Positions 8,266 through 17,547 of a DNA stretch of 41,389 nt are shown here, piece after piece (position 1 is the first letter of the stretch; each line of letters starts with the position of its first letter). The stretch comes from Candidatus Minthousia equi. Its GTDB lineage: Bacteria > Bacteroidota > Bacteroidia > Bacteroidales > Bacteroidaceae. The notes beneath the pieces were generated by a model. It saw nothing but the letters and a program-made list of their open reading frames with translations, did no database searches and was not told where the DNA came from. The position numbers were made by a program, and so were the translations under genes. The stretch lies in the NCBI GenBank assembly GCA_018065125.1, contig JAGHTY010000021.1, forward strand, positions 1 through 41,389. The letters are read 5' to 3'.

Positions 8266-9468
8266 ATGGAAATATCTTCGCTCATAAGAATAATCGACTG
8301 GATCATTTTTGCCATCGTATGTGGAACCGTGTTCTACATGTTCTATTTTGCATTAGGTGCATTGTTTTACAAAAACAATCGCTATTCCAAGGCGAGCCGT
8401 AAAGCACGCTTTTTAATTCTTATTCCTGCATACGCCGAGGACAAGGTTATAATGTCAACGGTAATGTCAACTCTCGACCAGCAATATCCCACCAAGGAAT
8501 ACGATGTAGTGGTGATTTCTGATCACATGAATGAAATGACCAATACATACCTAGCACAATTTCCAATAACACTAATTCTCCCAAAATTCGAGGAAGGGAC
8601 TGCAACTAAAGCGCGTGCATTAAACTATGCCATGCGACACATGCCCAACCTAAAGCACTATGATATGGTTGTAGTTTTAGATGCAGATAATGTGATTGAA
8701 GACTCATTCCTTGATTCTATTAATGACGCTTACCAATCTGGCATAAAGATTATTCAGACACATCGTATTTCTAAAAACCGCAATACTCCTTCTGCTTTGT
8801 TGGATGCTTGCTTTGAAGAAATCAACAATTCTATTTTTAGAAAAGGACATGTGCAATTTGGATTTTCTTCTGCATTGGTTGGTTCTGGCATTGCCTTTGA
8901 ATATGATTGGTTCAAGGAGAATGTTGGAAAAGTATTCACCAGTGGTGAAGATAAGGAATTTGAAGCATTGCTGTTAAAACAGAATATTTATATTGAATAT
9001 CTAGACAATGTTGTGGTATATGATGAAAAAACGCAGAAATCCGACCATTTCAACAATCAACGTCGAAGATGGTTAGCTGCACAATATTCTGCACTTTTCC
9101 ATAACATTGCTCATCTTCCAAAGGCAATCTTTACTCACCAGCGTGATTATGCCGACAAGATTATTCAATGGATGCTTATTCCACGAACCCTACTGATGGC
9201 AATTATAGCTATCATGTGTGTAATATGGCCATTCTTCAGTGGATTTGTCGCTGCTAAATGGTACATACTAGGAGCATTTGTAATGTTCATATTTGCCATG
9301 TCACTTCCCGATTATTTGGTTGATGACAAATTTGAAAAGTTCTTCTATAAAGGAGCACCATCAGTTATGTTGGGTGCTTTACGAAACATCTTCCGTTTGA
9401 AAGGTCAATCAAGAAAATTTGAACATACCGAACATTACATTGACGAAAATCTGAACATAAACAAATAA
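8266..9468 (+). CDS. Membrane GT2 glycosyltransferase, processive-type motifs (first of a tandem pair)
   Basis: 400 aa from the ATG at 8266 (MEISSL). Earlier in-frame starts exist at 8233 (TTG) and 8248 (ATG), but 8266 aligns with the start of its paralogue at 9476. One N-terminal membrane helix (about 10-33), a GT-A domain with LDADN (about 139), a GEDKE motif equivalent to the TED of cellulose synthases, QRRRW (a Q-x-x-R-W motif), and two or three C-terminal membrane helices. This layout is that of cellulose/hyaluronan synthase-like enzymes, though many such proteins add only one sugar. It shares most motifs with the next gene, a clear tandem duplication. Confidence 0.85.
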   Translation: MEISSLIRIIDWIIFAIVCGTVFYMFYFALGALFYKNNRYSKASRKARFLILIPAYAEDKVIMSTVMSTLDQQYPTKEYDVVVISDHMNEMTNTYLAQFPITLILPKFEEGTATKARALNYAMRHMPNLKHYDMVVVLDADNVIEDSFLDSINDAYQSGIKIIQTHRISKNRNTPSALLDACFEEINNSIFRKGHVQFGFSSALVGSGIAFEYDWFKENVGKVFTSGEDKEFEALLLKQNIYIEYLDNVVVYDEKTQKSDHFNNQRRRWLAAQYSALFHNIAHLPKAIFTHQRDYADKIIQWMLIPRTLLMAIIAIMCVIWPFFSGFVAAKWYILGAFVMFIFAMSLPDYLVDDKFEKFFYKGAPSVMLGALRNIFRLKGQSRKFEHTEHYIDENLNINK

Positions 9469-9475
9469 GTAAAAT

Positions 9476-10657
9476 ATGAACATAGATATTATCCAAGTAA
9501 TGCTTGAAATTGCAGAATGGGTACTGTTTGTACTCATCGGATTATCTGTGTTGTATATTACTATTTTCGGCATACTATCAAGAGTCATCAAACGAAAATA
9601 TTCGTATCCAGAAGCAAATGAGCAAGAAAGTTTCCTTATTATCCTTCCTGCCTATGCAGAAGACAAGGTTATCATTGAAAGCGCCAAAAGAATATTAGAG
9701 CAGGATTATCCCCAGGATAAATACAAAGTGGTAGTAGTAAGTGATCATCATTCAGATGAAACCAACGCCATCTTAAATGATCTACCAATTCAGAATATCA
9801 TTGCATCCTATCAAGATAGCTCTAAGGCAAAAGCTTTGAAATTAGCCATGAGCAAACAGACAGAATCGTTTAACCATGTAGTGATATTAGATGCAGACAA
9901 CTTTGTAGAACCATCATTCCTTCATGATTTGAACAATGTTTGTCATACAGGTTACAAGGCGATTCAATGTCATCGTCTGGCCTCTCCTACCCGTCAAACT
10001 CCAGTTGCAAGGTTAGACGCCATTTCCGAAGAGATAAATAACTCTATCTTCCGCAGAGCACATATCAATGTTGGTTTGTCATCAGCATTGATTGGTTCTG
10101 GAATGTGCTTTGAATATCAATGGTTCAAAGAAAACGTAATTCTTCTATCAACTGCAGGTGAAGACAAAGAATTGGAACAACGTTTACTCTTTCAACGCAT
10201 TCATATCCATTATGCCGAAGACATCTATGTATATGACGAAAAAGTAAAGAAGAGTGGCAATTTCCAATCACAACGTCGTCGTTGGATGGCAGCACAATTC
10301 TTTGCATTAACCACCATGATTAAGGATTTGCCAAAAGCATTGCAACCCTTCAACCTCGATTATGTAGATAAAACCTTCCAGCAGGCTATTTTGCCACGTT
10401 TGCTCAACATCTTCCTGGTAGTGGTGTTCTCTATTCTCATAACAATCCTTCATCCTGCACATAGTATCAAGTGGTGGATAATGTTAGTTCTTTTCTTCAT
10501 GGCACTTTACATTGCTGTTCCACGATACTACAAGACAAAAGATACGCTTAAGGCGTTATTCGAAATACCTAAACTGGTTATGTTAACCATATTGAACTTG
10601 TTCCATCTAAAAGGTGCAGCAAAAAAATTCATCCACACGCAACATGGAGAGAATTAA
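9476..10657 (+). CDS. Membrane GT2 glycosyltransferase (second of the tandem pair)
   Basis: 393 aa. Same plan as the preceding gene: N-terminal helix about 12-34, the shared block ILPAYAEDKVI, LDADNFVEPSFL, GEDKELE, QRRRWMAAQF, and C-terminal membrane segments around 300-350. The two proteins can be aligned over their whole lengths by eye, so they arose by duplication and have since diverged, probably to different acceptors or donors. The gene begins 7 bp after its twin and overlaps the next by 14 bp. Confidence 0.85.
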   Translation: MNIDIIQVMLEIAEWVLFVLIGLSVLYITIFGILSRVIKRKYSYPEANEQESFLIILPAYAEDKVIIESAKRILEQDYPQDKYKVVVVSDHHSDETNAILNDLPIQNIIASYQDSSKAKALKLAMSKQTESFNHVVILDADNFVEPSFLHDLNNVCHTGYKAIQCHRLASPTRQTPVARLDAISEEINNSIFRRAHINVGLSSALIGSGMCFEYQWFKENVILLSTAGEDKELEQRLLFQRIHIHYAEDIYVYDEKVKKSGNFQSQRRRWMAAQFFALTTMIKDLPKALQPFNLDYVDKTFQQAILPRLLNIFLVVVFSILITILHPAHSIKWWIMLVLFFMALYIAVPRYYKTKDTLKALFEIPKLVMLTILNLFHLKGAAKKFIHTQHGEN

Positions 10658-11762
10658 AGTATTAGAAGTTATCCGTCAAGGCCAAATTGGGGGTGGCGAG
10701 TCGCATGTTCTAGATCTCATAGATTGCTTAGACAAAGAGCGATTTGAACCTATTGCCATGTCGTTTACAGGTGGACACATGATTGACACGCTACAGGCTA
10801 GAGGTATCAAATGCATTGTAATCGAAACGCAAAAAGCATTTGACATTAAAGTTCAGAAAAAGATTGCAGAAACTATAAAAGAGAAAAAGATTCAATTAAT
10901 TCATGCACATGGCAGCAGAGCTGCATCAAACATGCTTTATACTGCCCATAAACTACACATCCCTATGGTATATACCGTGCATGGATGGAGTTTTCACCAA
11001 GACCAATCCTGGCTGATCCGAAAACTAAGAGCCTGGAGTGAAAAGTTAATTTGCAAATCTGCACGAAAAATCATCTGTGTCTCAGAAAGTAACAAGCAAA
11101 CGGGCATTAAGACATTTGGATTAAAGAACAGCATTGTTATTGAAAATGGTATTAACCTTTCTAGATTTAATCCTGACATACCACAATCTAGTATTCGCCA
11201 AGAATTAGGCATAGAAGAAAAGACTTTTCTTGTTGGAGAAATATGCAGATTAACCCTTCAGAAAGCACCACTCGACTTCGTCAAAAGTATAGAAATAGCA
11301 CACAAGGAAAATCCCGATATTAAAGGTTTACTCATTGGTGAAGGAGACATGCAGGAGGAGGTAAATAGCTATATACAACAGAACCAACTACAAAGTATCA
11401 TTTATACTAGTAAGTTTAGAACCGACATTCCTGCAGTTCTAAATAGTATAGATGTATATTGTCAACCCAGCCTTTGGGAAGGACTAAGTATTGCCCTACT
11501 TGAAGCTATGGCCATGAAGAAAGCTATTGTTGCCACTCCTACCGATGGCACCTGTGAAGTACTGACCAACAATGAGAATGGCACTGTTGTAGATTACAAC
11601 AATCCTGATCAATTAGCAAAAGCTTATCTTGCCTACTATAACAACCCCGAAATACAAAGAAGGCATGGTGAAGCTGCTAGTACCTATATAAAACAACGAT
11701 TTGATGCCCGTCGGGTAGCAAGACAAGTAGAAGATATTTATCAAGAAACATTGATGCCATGA
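10644..11762 (+). CDS. GT4 glycosyltransferase
   Basis: 372 aa from the ATG at 10644 (MERIKVLEV); a GTG start 30 bp earlier would add a low-quality extension. GT-B fold: N-terminal QIGGGESHVLDL loop, HAHGSRAA in the first domain, and the C-terminal donor site with PSLWEGLSIALLEAM (E-x7-E) and the TDGTCEVL segment. Retaining transferase acting in the cytoplasm on the growing lipid-linked unit. It overlaps the previous gene by 14 bp and the next by 4 bp (ATGA), so translation is coupled. Confidence 0.88.
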   Translation: MERIKVLEVIRQGQIGGGESHVLDLIDCLDKERFEPIAMSFTGGHMIDTLQARGIKCIVIETQKAFDIKVQKKIAETIKEKKIQLIHAHGSRAASNMLYTAHKLHIPMVYTVHGWSFHQDQSWLIRKLRAWSEKLICKSARKIICVSESNKQTGIKTFGLKNSIVIENGINLSRFNPDIPQSSIRQELGIEEKTFLVGEICRLTLQKAPLDFVKSIEIAHKENPDIKGLLIGEGDMQEEVNSYIQQNQLQSIIYTSKFRTDIPAVLNSIDVYCQPSLWEGLSIALLEAMAMKKAIVATPTDGTCEVLTNNENGTVVDYNNPDQLAKAYLAYYNNPEIQRRHGEAASTYIKQRFDARRVARQVEDIYQETLMP

Positions 11763-12922
11763 AGATTGCCATATTAACATCTGGACGTTTACCAGTTCCT
11801 GCTGTACAAGGAGGAGCCGTAGAAAATCTGGTGGATTATTATCTGGATTACAATGAAAGAGTAACACACCATGAAATCAGTGTGTATAGCATCAAGCCTA
11901 ATCATCCCATACCGCAAAAAAGCACATTTAACCATTATTATTATATTGATACTGGTTCATTATGGGGTAAATTCAAGAAATTCATATTTAAGTTAACCCA
12001 CAAAAATGGTTTTTACGACAGTTCCATTTCATATTATTTGCAACAAAGTATTAATAGTATCAAAAAACACCAATATGATGCAATAATACTGGAGAATAGA
12101 CCTGGTTATTCCATCGAATTATCAAAAGTCACCAATTCACCTATCTATCTACATCTCCACAATGACATGATAAGTGAAAACACCCAAAAGATAATCGAAG
12201 TAAGAAAACATATAAGCAAAGTTTTGACTGTATCTGATTTCATCAAACGCAGAGTGGAATCTATTCCTGATGGGCTCCCCGTTCAAACCATATACAATGG
12301 TATTGACATTGATCGTTTTTCAAAGGCAACACCATGCAGTAGAAATACATTTGGTATAAAAGATAATGATTTTGTGTTTGTATTTAGCGGGCGCCTTACA
12401 ACAGAAAAAGGCATTAAAGAACTTATAATGGCCTTTGTATCTATTGCACCTCTATTTCCTACATTTAAACTATTAATTATCGGTGGTAACTTCTATGGAA
12501 GTTCCCAGAATGATGATCCATTCATTGAATCACTGAAAGAAATATCCGAACCATTAAGTGAAAGAATCATTTTTACAGGTTTTCAATCCTATGACAAGAT
12601 TCCTGGTATTCTTAAAATGTCGGATGTTGCTATAATCCCTTCTGTATGGGATGATCCTTACCCTACAACTGTCATTGAAGCTATGGCAAGCAAAATGCCA
12701 ATTATTGCAACTATCAGTGGTGGCATACCAGAAATGTGCAATAATGCTGCCATATTGCTAGAGCGTAATGATAAGCTAGTTACCAATCTTGCAAATGCTA
12801 TGGTTGATCTTTTCCGTGATAAACAAAAAAGAACAGAACTAGCTAACATAGCTTATCAAAAAAGCACATCATTAGGGAAAGATGATTATAGCAGAAGGTT
12901 CTTTACCAGTCTTTCAGTGTAG
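11759..12922 (+). CDS. GT4 glycosyltransferase, last gene of the operon
   Basis: 387 aa. GT-B fold with an N-terminal VQGGAVENLV loop, the IYNGIDIDRF segment that opens the second domain, VFSGRLTTEKGI, and PSVWDDPYPTTVIEAMASKMP followed by GGIPEM; this W-D-DP form of the E-x7-E motif is common in GT4 enzymes. The start overlaps the previous stop (ATGA). Its last 20 bases overlap the 3' end of the opposing gene at 12903-13724, and no terminator is visible between them. Confidence 0.86.
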   Translation: MKIAILTSGRLPVPAVQGGAVENLVDYYLDYNERVTHHEISVYSIKPNHPIPQKSTFNHYYYIDTGSLWGKFKKFIFKLTHKNGFYDSSISYYLQQSINSIKKHQYDAIILENRPGYSIELSKVTNSPIYLHLHNDMISENTQKIIEVRKHISKVLTVSDFIKRRVESIPDGLPVQTIYNGIDIDRFSKATPCSRNTFGIKDNDFVFVFSGRLTTEKGIKELIMAFVSIAPLFPTFKLLIIGGNFYGSSQNDDPFIESLKEISEPLSERIIFTGFQSYDKIPGILKMSDVAIIPSVWDDPYPTTVIEAMASKMPIIATISGGIPEMCNNAAILLERNDKLVTNLANAMVDLFRDKQKRTELANIAYQKSTSLGKDDYSRRFFTSLSV

Positions 12923-13724
12923 TACCATCTTCCATTCTAAAGAAACTAAGTACCTTGGAGAAATGCATGGATTGCCCAACATGGTCTAACCAACACAAAG
13001 GTTTTTCTCCAATAAAAGATGCCCATCGCGAAAATGTGCTATAAGGTCCCATAATATAATCACAAAGCGATAGTGTATGCAAATCTAATATTGCAGAGCC
13101 ATTATTATGCATATCTACCTGTAATCCATCGAAAACATCCTGAGGTACTGGTTCGTTAGTTGATATAAAGAATCCAACCTTTTTCCCTGGGAACACTTCC
13201 ATGGCAGCCTCCATAAAACCACGATATTCCTTATGGCTATAAAAGAATATCCCGTCATTCCATGTTGCATAATCACCCCTTCGAATATGTACCCCTATTA
13301 CAATATCGCAGTTTTCTTTAATTCCTTTCAATTTGTTTTCGGCTTCCTTGCATATTTCCTCACGAGGAGTAAATATATGCTGCAGTTCTTTCATAGCGGC
13401 AGGAATATTCTCTATCTCATTTCTTGTGTCCCAACCTTTTCTAAAACCAAGTTTTTTAAAGCGTTTATCCCATTTTTCACTATGCGTTAGCTTCCATGTA
13501 GCACCTTTAAAATTATTCCAGCCATTCCCCCTGTTCAAATACCAAGGGTGATAGAAAGGGAAATAAACATATTTACTTTTCCTGAAATTTGGAAAATCTA
13601 CTATGGTATAATCAAAGAAAAGAACAACCATTTTATGATGGTTTACAATACAATCGGCCAAAGAAGCGACATAAGTCCATAACCTATTGCACGTCTGTCC
13701 TGGTGCATCACATATAACACGCAT
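12903..13724 (-). CDS. HxRRxD-type glycosyltransferase, fucosyltransferase-like
   Basis: 273 aa. The motif GVHIRRGDY (H146, R148, R149, D151) is the GDP-fucose-binding signature shared by alpha-1,2- and alpha-1,6-fucosyltransferases and O-fucosyltransferases; the N-terminal GQTCNRLWTY resembles their GxxGNQ/NRL loop, and GPYSTFSRWAS near residue 230 matches the third conserved block. It therefore probably transfers fucose or a related deoxy sugar, but the exact CAZy family (GT11 or a relative) is uncertain. Last gene of the minus-strand block, 4 bp after the GT2 gene; its stop lies inside the opposing GT4 gene. Confidence 0.72.
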   Translation of the reverse strand: MRVICDAPGQTCNRLWTYVASLADCIVNHHKMVVLFFDYTIVDFPNFRKSKYVYFPFYHPWYLNRGNGWNNFKGATWKLTHSEKWDKRFKKLGFRKGWDTRNEIENIPAAMKELQHIFTPREEICKEAENKLKGIKENCDIVIGVHIRRGDYATWNDGIFFYSHKEYRGFMEAAMEVFPGKKVGFFISTNEPVPQDVFDGLQVDMHNNGSAILDLHTLSLCDYIMGPYSTFSRWASFIGEKPLCWLDHVGQSMHFSKVLSFFRMEDGTTLKDW

Positions 13725-13728
13725 ACCA

Positions 13729-14718
13729 TTAAATTTTATTTATTAAATATTTCTGTATTCGCCATTTAAAAGCTCTATGACCAGCAAAAAAGCATATTGG
13801 AGGCATAAGAGATAAAGCAAAGAGAAACCTTATGAGAGTAAACTTCCCTATCAAAGAAAATGAAAGCCCTAAAATATATTTCCAGAATAAAAGCCAATGT
13901 TTCAACGAACATAGATTCATAAGTTCCACAACACAACTGGTTAAATTCACACAGGCATACCTTCTCCTATATATATCCGATCCATTTAACTTCATATCAT
14001 GCATATAATCAGCAGATGCAGAAAGTCTTGAACTATAACGATGTATCATACTGCTTTTATTTTTGGAAGTCATGATACTTCCATCCACTATTGAATAAAG
14101 GTAAGTTCCTTTGTGGCAATAGGCTACAGCTTTAACTTTTTGTGACAGGAAATACACCCAATGCATATCCTCGTGTGCTATACGTTCTTTAAAATAAAGG
14201 TTGTTCTGTATAATAAAATTACGTTTCAACAATCTATTCCACGCACTAGATGTAACAACATCCAACATGTATTTGCTAATTTGTTCCTTTCCTTCCACAA
14301 ACTCTGGTACATTCTCATGAAAGCTATATTTGCAATAACAAGAGTCTTCATCAAGAATATTTCCTTGTACAAAATCTGCTTCTGGGTATTGTCTCATCAA
14401 ATTTAGCAATTGTTCTATACAATCAGGTGTTATAGAATCATCACTATCTAGGAAATACACATATTTACGGGTTGCATTTTTAAGTCCTGTGTTCCTGGCA
14501 CAAGACAATCCTTTGTTTTGGCTATGAACAACAATCTTAAAGCAGATGGTTCCATTATAGCTCTGGATAAAACGAGTAATCTTTTGCATGCTATCATCTG
14601 TACCCTTGTCGTCAACAAGAATACATTCCAGATCTTGATATGTCTGTGCACAGATTGACGTCAAGCATCGTTCTATATAATTTGTCACATTATAAACAGG
14701 GACCACAATTGAAACCAT
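13729..14718 (-). CDS. GT2 glycosyltransferase (capsule type)
   Basis: 329 aa. Starts with SIVVPVYNVTNYIERCL, then CILVDDKGTDDS (about 33-43), NKGLSCARNTGL, and the metal-binding DSDD at 91-94, the common EpsJ/WcaA-type GT-A domain. The C-terminal 60 residues contain hydrophobic stretches that may hold it at the membrane. The start lies 1 bp below the second half of the flippase, so all four frames of this block form one transcript. Confidence 0.86.
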   Translation of the reverse strand: MVSIVVPVYNVTNYIERCLTSICAQTYQDLECILVDDKGTDDSMQKITRFIQSYNGTICFKIVVHSQNKGLSCARNTGLKNATRKYVYFLDSDDSITPDCIEQLLNLMRQYPEADFVQGNILDEDSCYCKYSFHENVPEFVEGKEQISKYMLDVVTSSAWNRLLKRNFIIQNNLYFKERIAHEDMHWVYFLSQKVKAVAYCHKGTYLYSIVDGSIMTSKNKSSMIHRYSSRLSASADYMHDMKLNGSDIYRRRYACVNLTSCVVELMNLCSLKHWLLFWKYILGLSFSLIGKFTLIRFLFALSLMPPICFFAGHRAFKWRIQKYLINKI

Positions 14719-14719
14719 A

Positions 14720-15436
14720 CTATCTGTCCTTACATATTAAACGAAAAACTCTTTTTGTAAAACGTTTCATGCCACCAGTAAACACCAGTAGAAACACATA
14801 TAATGAAACTGCATAAATAGCAATAACAAATACGAAGCTCCATATATGGCTATTAAATGAATCACTTACATCAAACAATACCAATGTTAACAAGGCACAT
14901 CCTATTATGATTGCTAAATGCAACACATACTGAATAAAATATTTAGCAGAAGACTCACGAAATCCATTTTTAAACACATAATATGGTTTCCATAGCAAGA
15001 CAATAATAACAAGGCTTAAATTACTTCCTATCAAGATACCATTCAAGCCCCAAAAATAGCCTAATAACACAGAACCACCTAGATTTAGAGATGCTTCGGC
15101 AATAGGTGCCCAGACATCACCAAATAACTGAAAAGCATTCTTGAATGAATCAATAACAGAACGAGTAATTCGTATAAACATACCAATAACCATAAGTAAA
15201 ACTGTAATTGCACTTAGTTGATATTGCTCACCAAGCCATATCTTCACAAATGGAGTTACACAAACATACACGCTAAAACTTACAATAGCCGCTATCCACA
15301 TGCGTGAAGTAAACAATTCCCAAAACACATCAAGAGAATGTTTCTTGTTGTTTTCTGCTATCAGATTACCAATTGAGGCACCCATTCCTTCGAATATTAC
15401 ATTCAACATTGATGCAGCATAACCTATAATAATCAT
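14720..15436 (-). pseudogene. wzx: Wzx-type flippase, C-terminal half after an in-frame stop
   Basis: 238 codons in exactly the same frame as the upstream half. It begins with ATG immediately after the TAA at 15437-15439 and carries about six membrane helices plus the ASIGNLIAEN segment typical of the second half of MATE/Wzx (MOP superfamily) polysaccharide transporters. Read together, 14720-16252 would encode about 510 residues, the normal length for Wzx. Whether this part is translated alone by re-initiation at the ATG that follows the stop is unknown. Confidence 0.75.
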
Positions 15437-16252
15437 TTAATTACAATAGTATGTCACCATTGTAAGTGATACATAAGCATAGATAATAAGAGGTGCTGTC
15501 TGTTCTAAAACAAACGACCCAAGTTTGTGTACAAACACTTGCTTTGTCTTTGTTTTCAGATAGGCATAAGATACTAATAATGTTTTTTTATCCTTACCAG
15601 ATTTTCTAAGCCATGGGTATTCTTTTTTCAAGACATAGTTAATTGCAAAAACAGTAAGCACGTTTCCTACCATTTCCATGCCAATCCAACCCCACATTCC
15701 TAAATTTAGGTATTTCAGGAAAACTATCTGCAGAAAGATTTTAGTATATCGAATAGCATGAATCCAGGGCATGAGTTTGTAGTTCTTTTGATCTGCCTCA
15801 ATCAACACCTGCCTATAATTCCACAGATAGCTGAACAAAGAACCACTAAGGAATACGCAAAAAGAAATAGCCATATATGTCAGACTAACTGATGTATTAG
15901 CAAAAAAGAATCCTAACACAATACATACAGGAACACTTATAATAGCAAGTATTATGGCAATCTTTCTATAATAATACCCTTGAATGGATATTATATCACA
16001 TATTTCTTCTTTTTTATCGTTTTTTATAGGTTTGTATAGTGAAGTAGACATAGCTATACCTATACCAAGTTCTGCTAAATTCAAAAAACTCAGAATGTTT
16101 CCTAAAGTTGTATTCATACCTAATACCTCTGCATTAAGGTAATCCAGAAACACTTTTCTAGAATAAAAGCCTATGAATATCTGTATAAGAAAAAGAATAA
16201 GCGAAACCTGCGAATTTCGAATGGTTCTATGTGTCCTACTACCAGATTTCAT
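15437..16252 (-). pseudogene. wzx: Wzx-type flippase, N-terminal half ending at a premature TAA
   Basis: 271 codons. Starts with RTIRNSQVSLILFLIQIFIGFYSRKVFLDYL, the usual opening of Bacteroidetes Wzx proteins, with about six membrane helices, and stops after TMVTYYCN. In homologues a tyrosine is common where the stop occurs (YGNY...), so a single TAT or TAC to TAA change would explain it. Wzx carries lipid-linked repeat units across the inner membrane, and no other flippase gene is visible in the window. Possible explanations are a real loss of function, a recent mutation, or a sequencing error. A good promoter lies upstream (16305-16336). Confidence 0.78.
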
Positions 16253-16304
16253 TACCTACAAAAACTATATGTTTGATTATTTGATACAAATTACAAGAAT
16301 ATTG

Positions 16305-16336
16305 CAAAAATAGCAAAAAGAATTTGTACCAGCAAA
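16305..16336 (-). promoter_or_regulatory. Promoter of the flippase/GT block (minus)
   Basis: Minus-strand TTTG (16333-16336) and TATTTTTG (16305-16312) with 20-bp spacing, a full consensus match. Its -33 region interlocks with that of the plus-strand promoter at 16323-16354. Confidence 0.65.
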
Positions 16337-16354
16337 AAATTAGAATTACATTTG
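16323..16354 (+). promoter_or_regulatory. Promoter of the GT4-panE operon (plus)
   Basis: TTTG (16323-16326) and TACATTTG (16347-16354) with 20-bp spacing; the leader to the ATG at 16375 is about 14 nt. It shares bases 16323-16336 with the divergent minus-strand promoter. Confidence 0.65.
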
Positions 16355-16374
16355 TTTGCTAATTACACAAAACT

Positions 16375-17547
16375 ATGCCTAAAAAGATTTGTTTCCTTTG
16401 CGACAGCGTACTTTCCATTGGTGGAGTACAACGTGTACTTGCAGTCATTGCTTCGGCAATGAGTAAGGAGCATGAGGTTACAATTCTTTCATTGCAGGAT
16501 GATGAAACATGCGACAAGTCGATTTATGAATTGGACAAATCAGACGTCAACATACAGTTTCTAAAACTAAAACAGGGTCACGGATTAACAGAAAAGTTAC
16601 ATAGAATTACCAGTGGATTATATAAAAAGGCGTTACCTCACAACAGATTCACCTCGAACATCTATTCTCATAGTTCTTTCCCCAAAGCTTTAAGAAATCA
16701 ATTCATTTCAAAACTAAATGAAGGTAACTATGATTTAGTTATTGGTGTTCATGCAGGATTAAGCATAAAACTTGCAACAATCCGCAAGCAATTAAATGCA
16801 AAACGTGTAATAGGATGGATGCATAATAGCTATGAAGCTTTATTTGAAGGTACATCTGCATATCTTCCAGGACTTGCTTCACATTTTAAATACCAAATGC
16901 AGAAGTTAGATAATTGGATTGTGCTATGTAAAGCTGATGCTGCTAAATATCAAACTGAATTAGGTATAATGCCAACAGTTATATATAATCCGCTTACGCT
17001 TGAACCGGGAACACCTAGTAATCATAAAAGCAAAACATTTTTAAGTATTGGAAGAATGTCGCCTCTTCACAAAGGTTTTGATATTTTGATTAAGGCTTTT
17101 GCATTGTTTACCCAGAACAATCAAGGCTGGAAGCTGAATATTGTTGGAGAAGGTACCGAAGAACCTAATTTAAGGCAACTCATTAAGGAAAACAAATTAG
17201 AAGGCAAAATATTGATTCACCCATTTACTTATTCAGTTCAACCCTATTATTCAAATGCTACTGTTTACGTTTTGGCATCACGATGGGAAGGATTCGGATT
17301 AGTACTAATTGAAGCCATGAGCCATCATCTTCCTATCATATCATCAGAATTACCTGTAACAAAGGAAATCCTCCATCCTTCGTATGCTCAATTCTTCAAA
17401 TCAGAATGTATTGATGATTTAGCAAAGCAAATGGAACATATAGCTAATAAATCAGCAGAAGAATTGTCATTAATGGGTAATTCTGCAGCAGAAGAATCAA
17501 AAAAATATTCAATAACATCTATCATTCAACAATGGGAAAAAGTATGA
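16375..17547 (+). CDS. GT4 glycosyltransferase
   Basis: 390 aa, GT-B fold. N-terminal LSIGGVQRVLAVIASAM acceptor loop, SIGRMSPLHKGFDILIKAF opening the second domain, and ASRWEGFGLVLIEAM (E-x7-E) near residue 305. The acceptor loop and SR.EGF.LVL.EAM block are shared with the genes at 21667, 22803 and 24839, which form a related set. It is the first gene of a short plus-strand operon, with its own promoter, and overlaps panE by 4 bp. Confidence 0.88.
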   Translation: MPKKICFLCDSVLSIGGVQRVLAVIASAMSKEHEVTILSLQDDETCDKSIYELDKSDVNIQFLKLKQGHGLTEKLHRITSGLYKKALPHNRFTSNIYSHSSFPKALRNQFISKLNEGNYDLVIGVHAGLSIKLATIRKQLNAKRVIGWMHNSYEALFEGTSAYLPGLASHFKYQMQKLDNWIVLCKADAAKYQTELGIMPTVIYNPLTLEPGTPSNHKSKTFLSIGRMSPLHKGFDILIKAFALFTQNNQGWKLNIVGEGTEEPNLRQLIKENKLEGKILIHPFTYSVQPYYSNATVYVLASRWEGFGLVLIEAMSHHLPIISSELPVTKEILHPSYAQFFKSECIDDLAKQMEHIANKSAEELSLMGNSAAEESKKYSITSIIQQWEKV

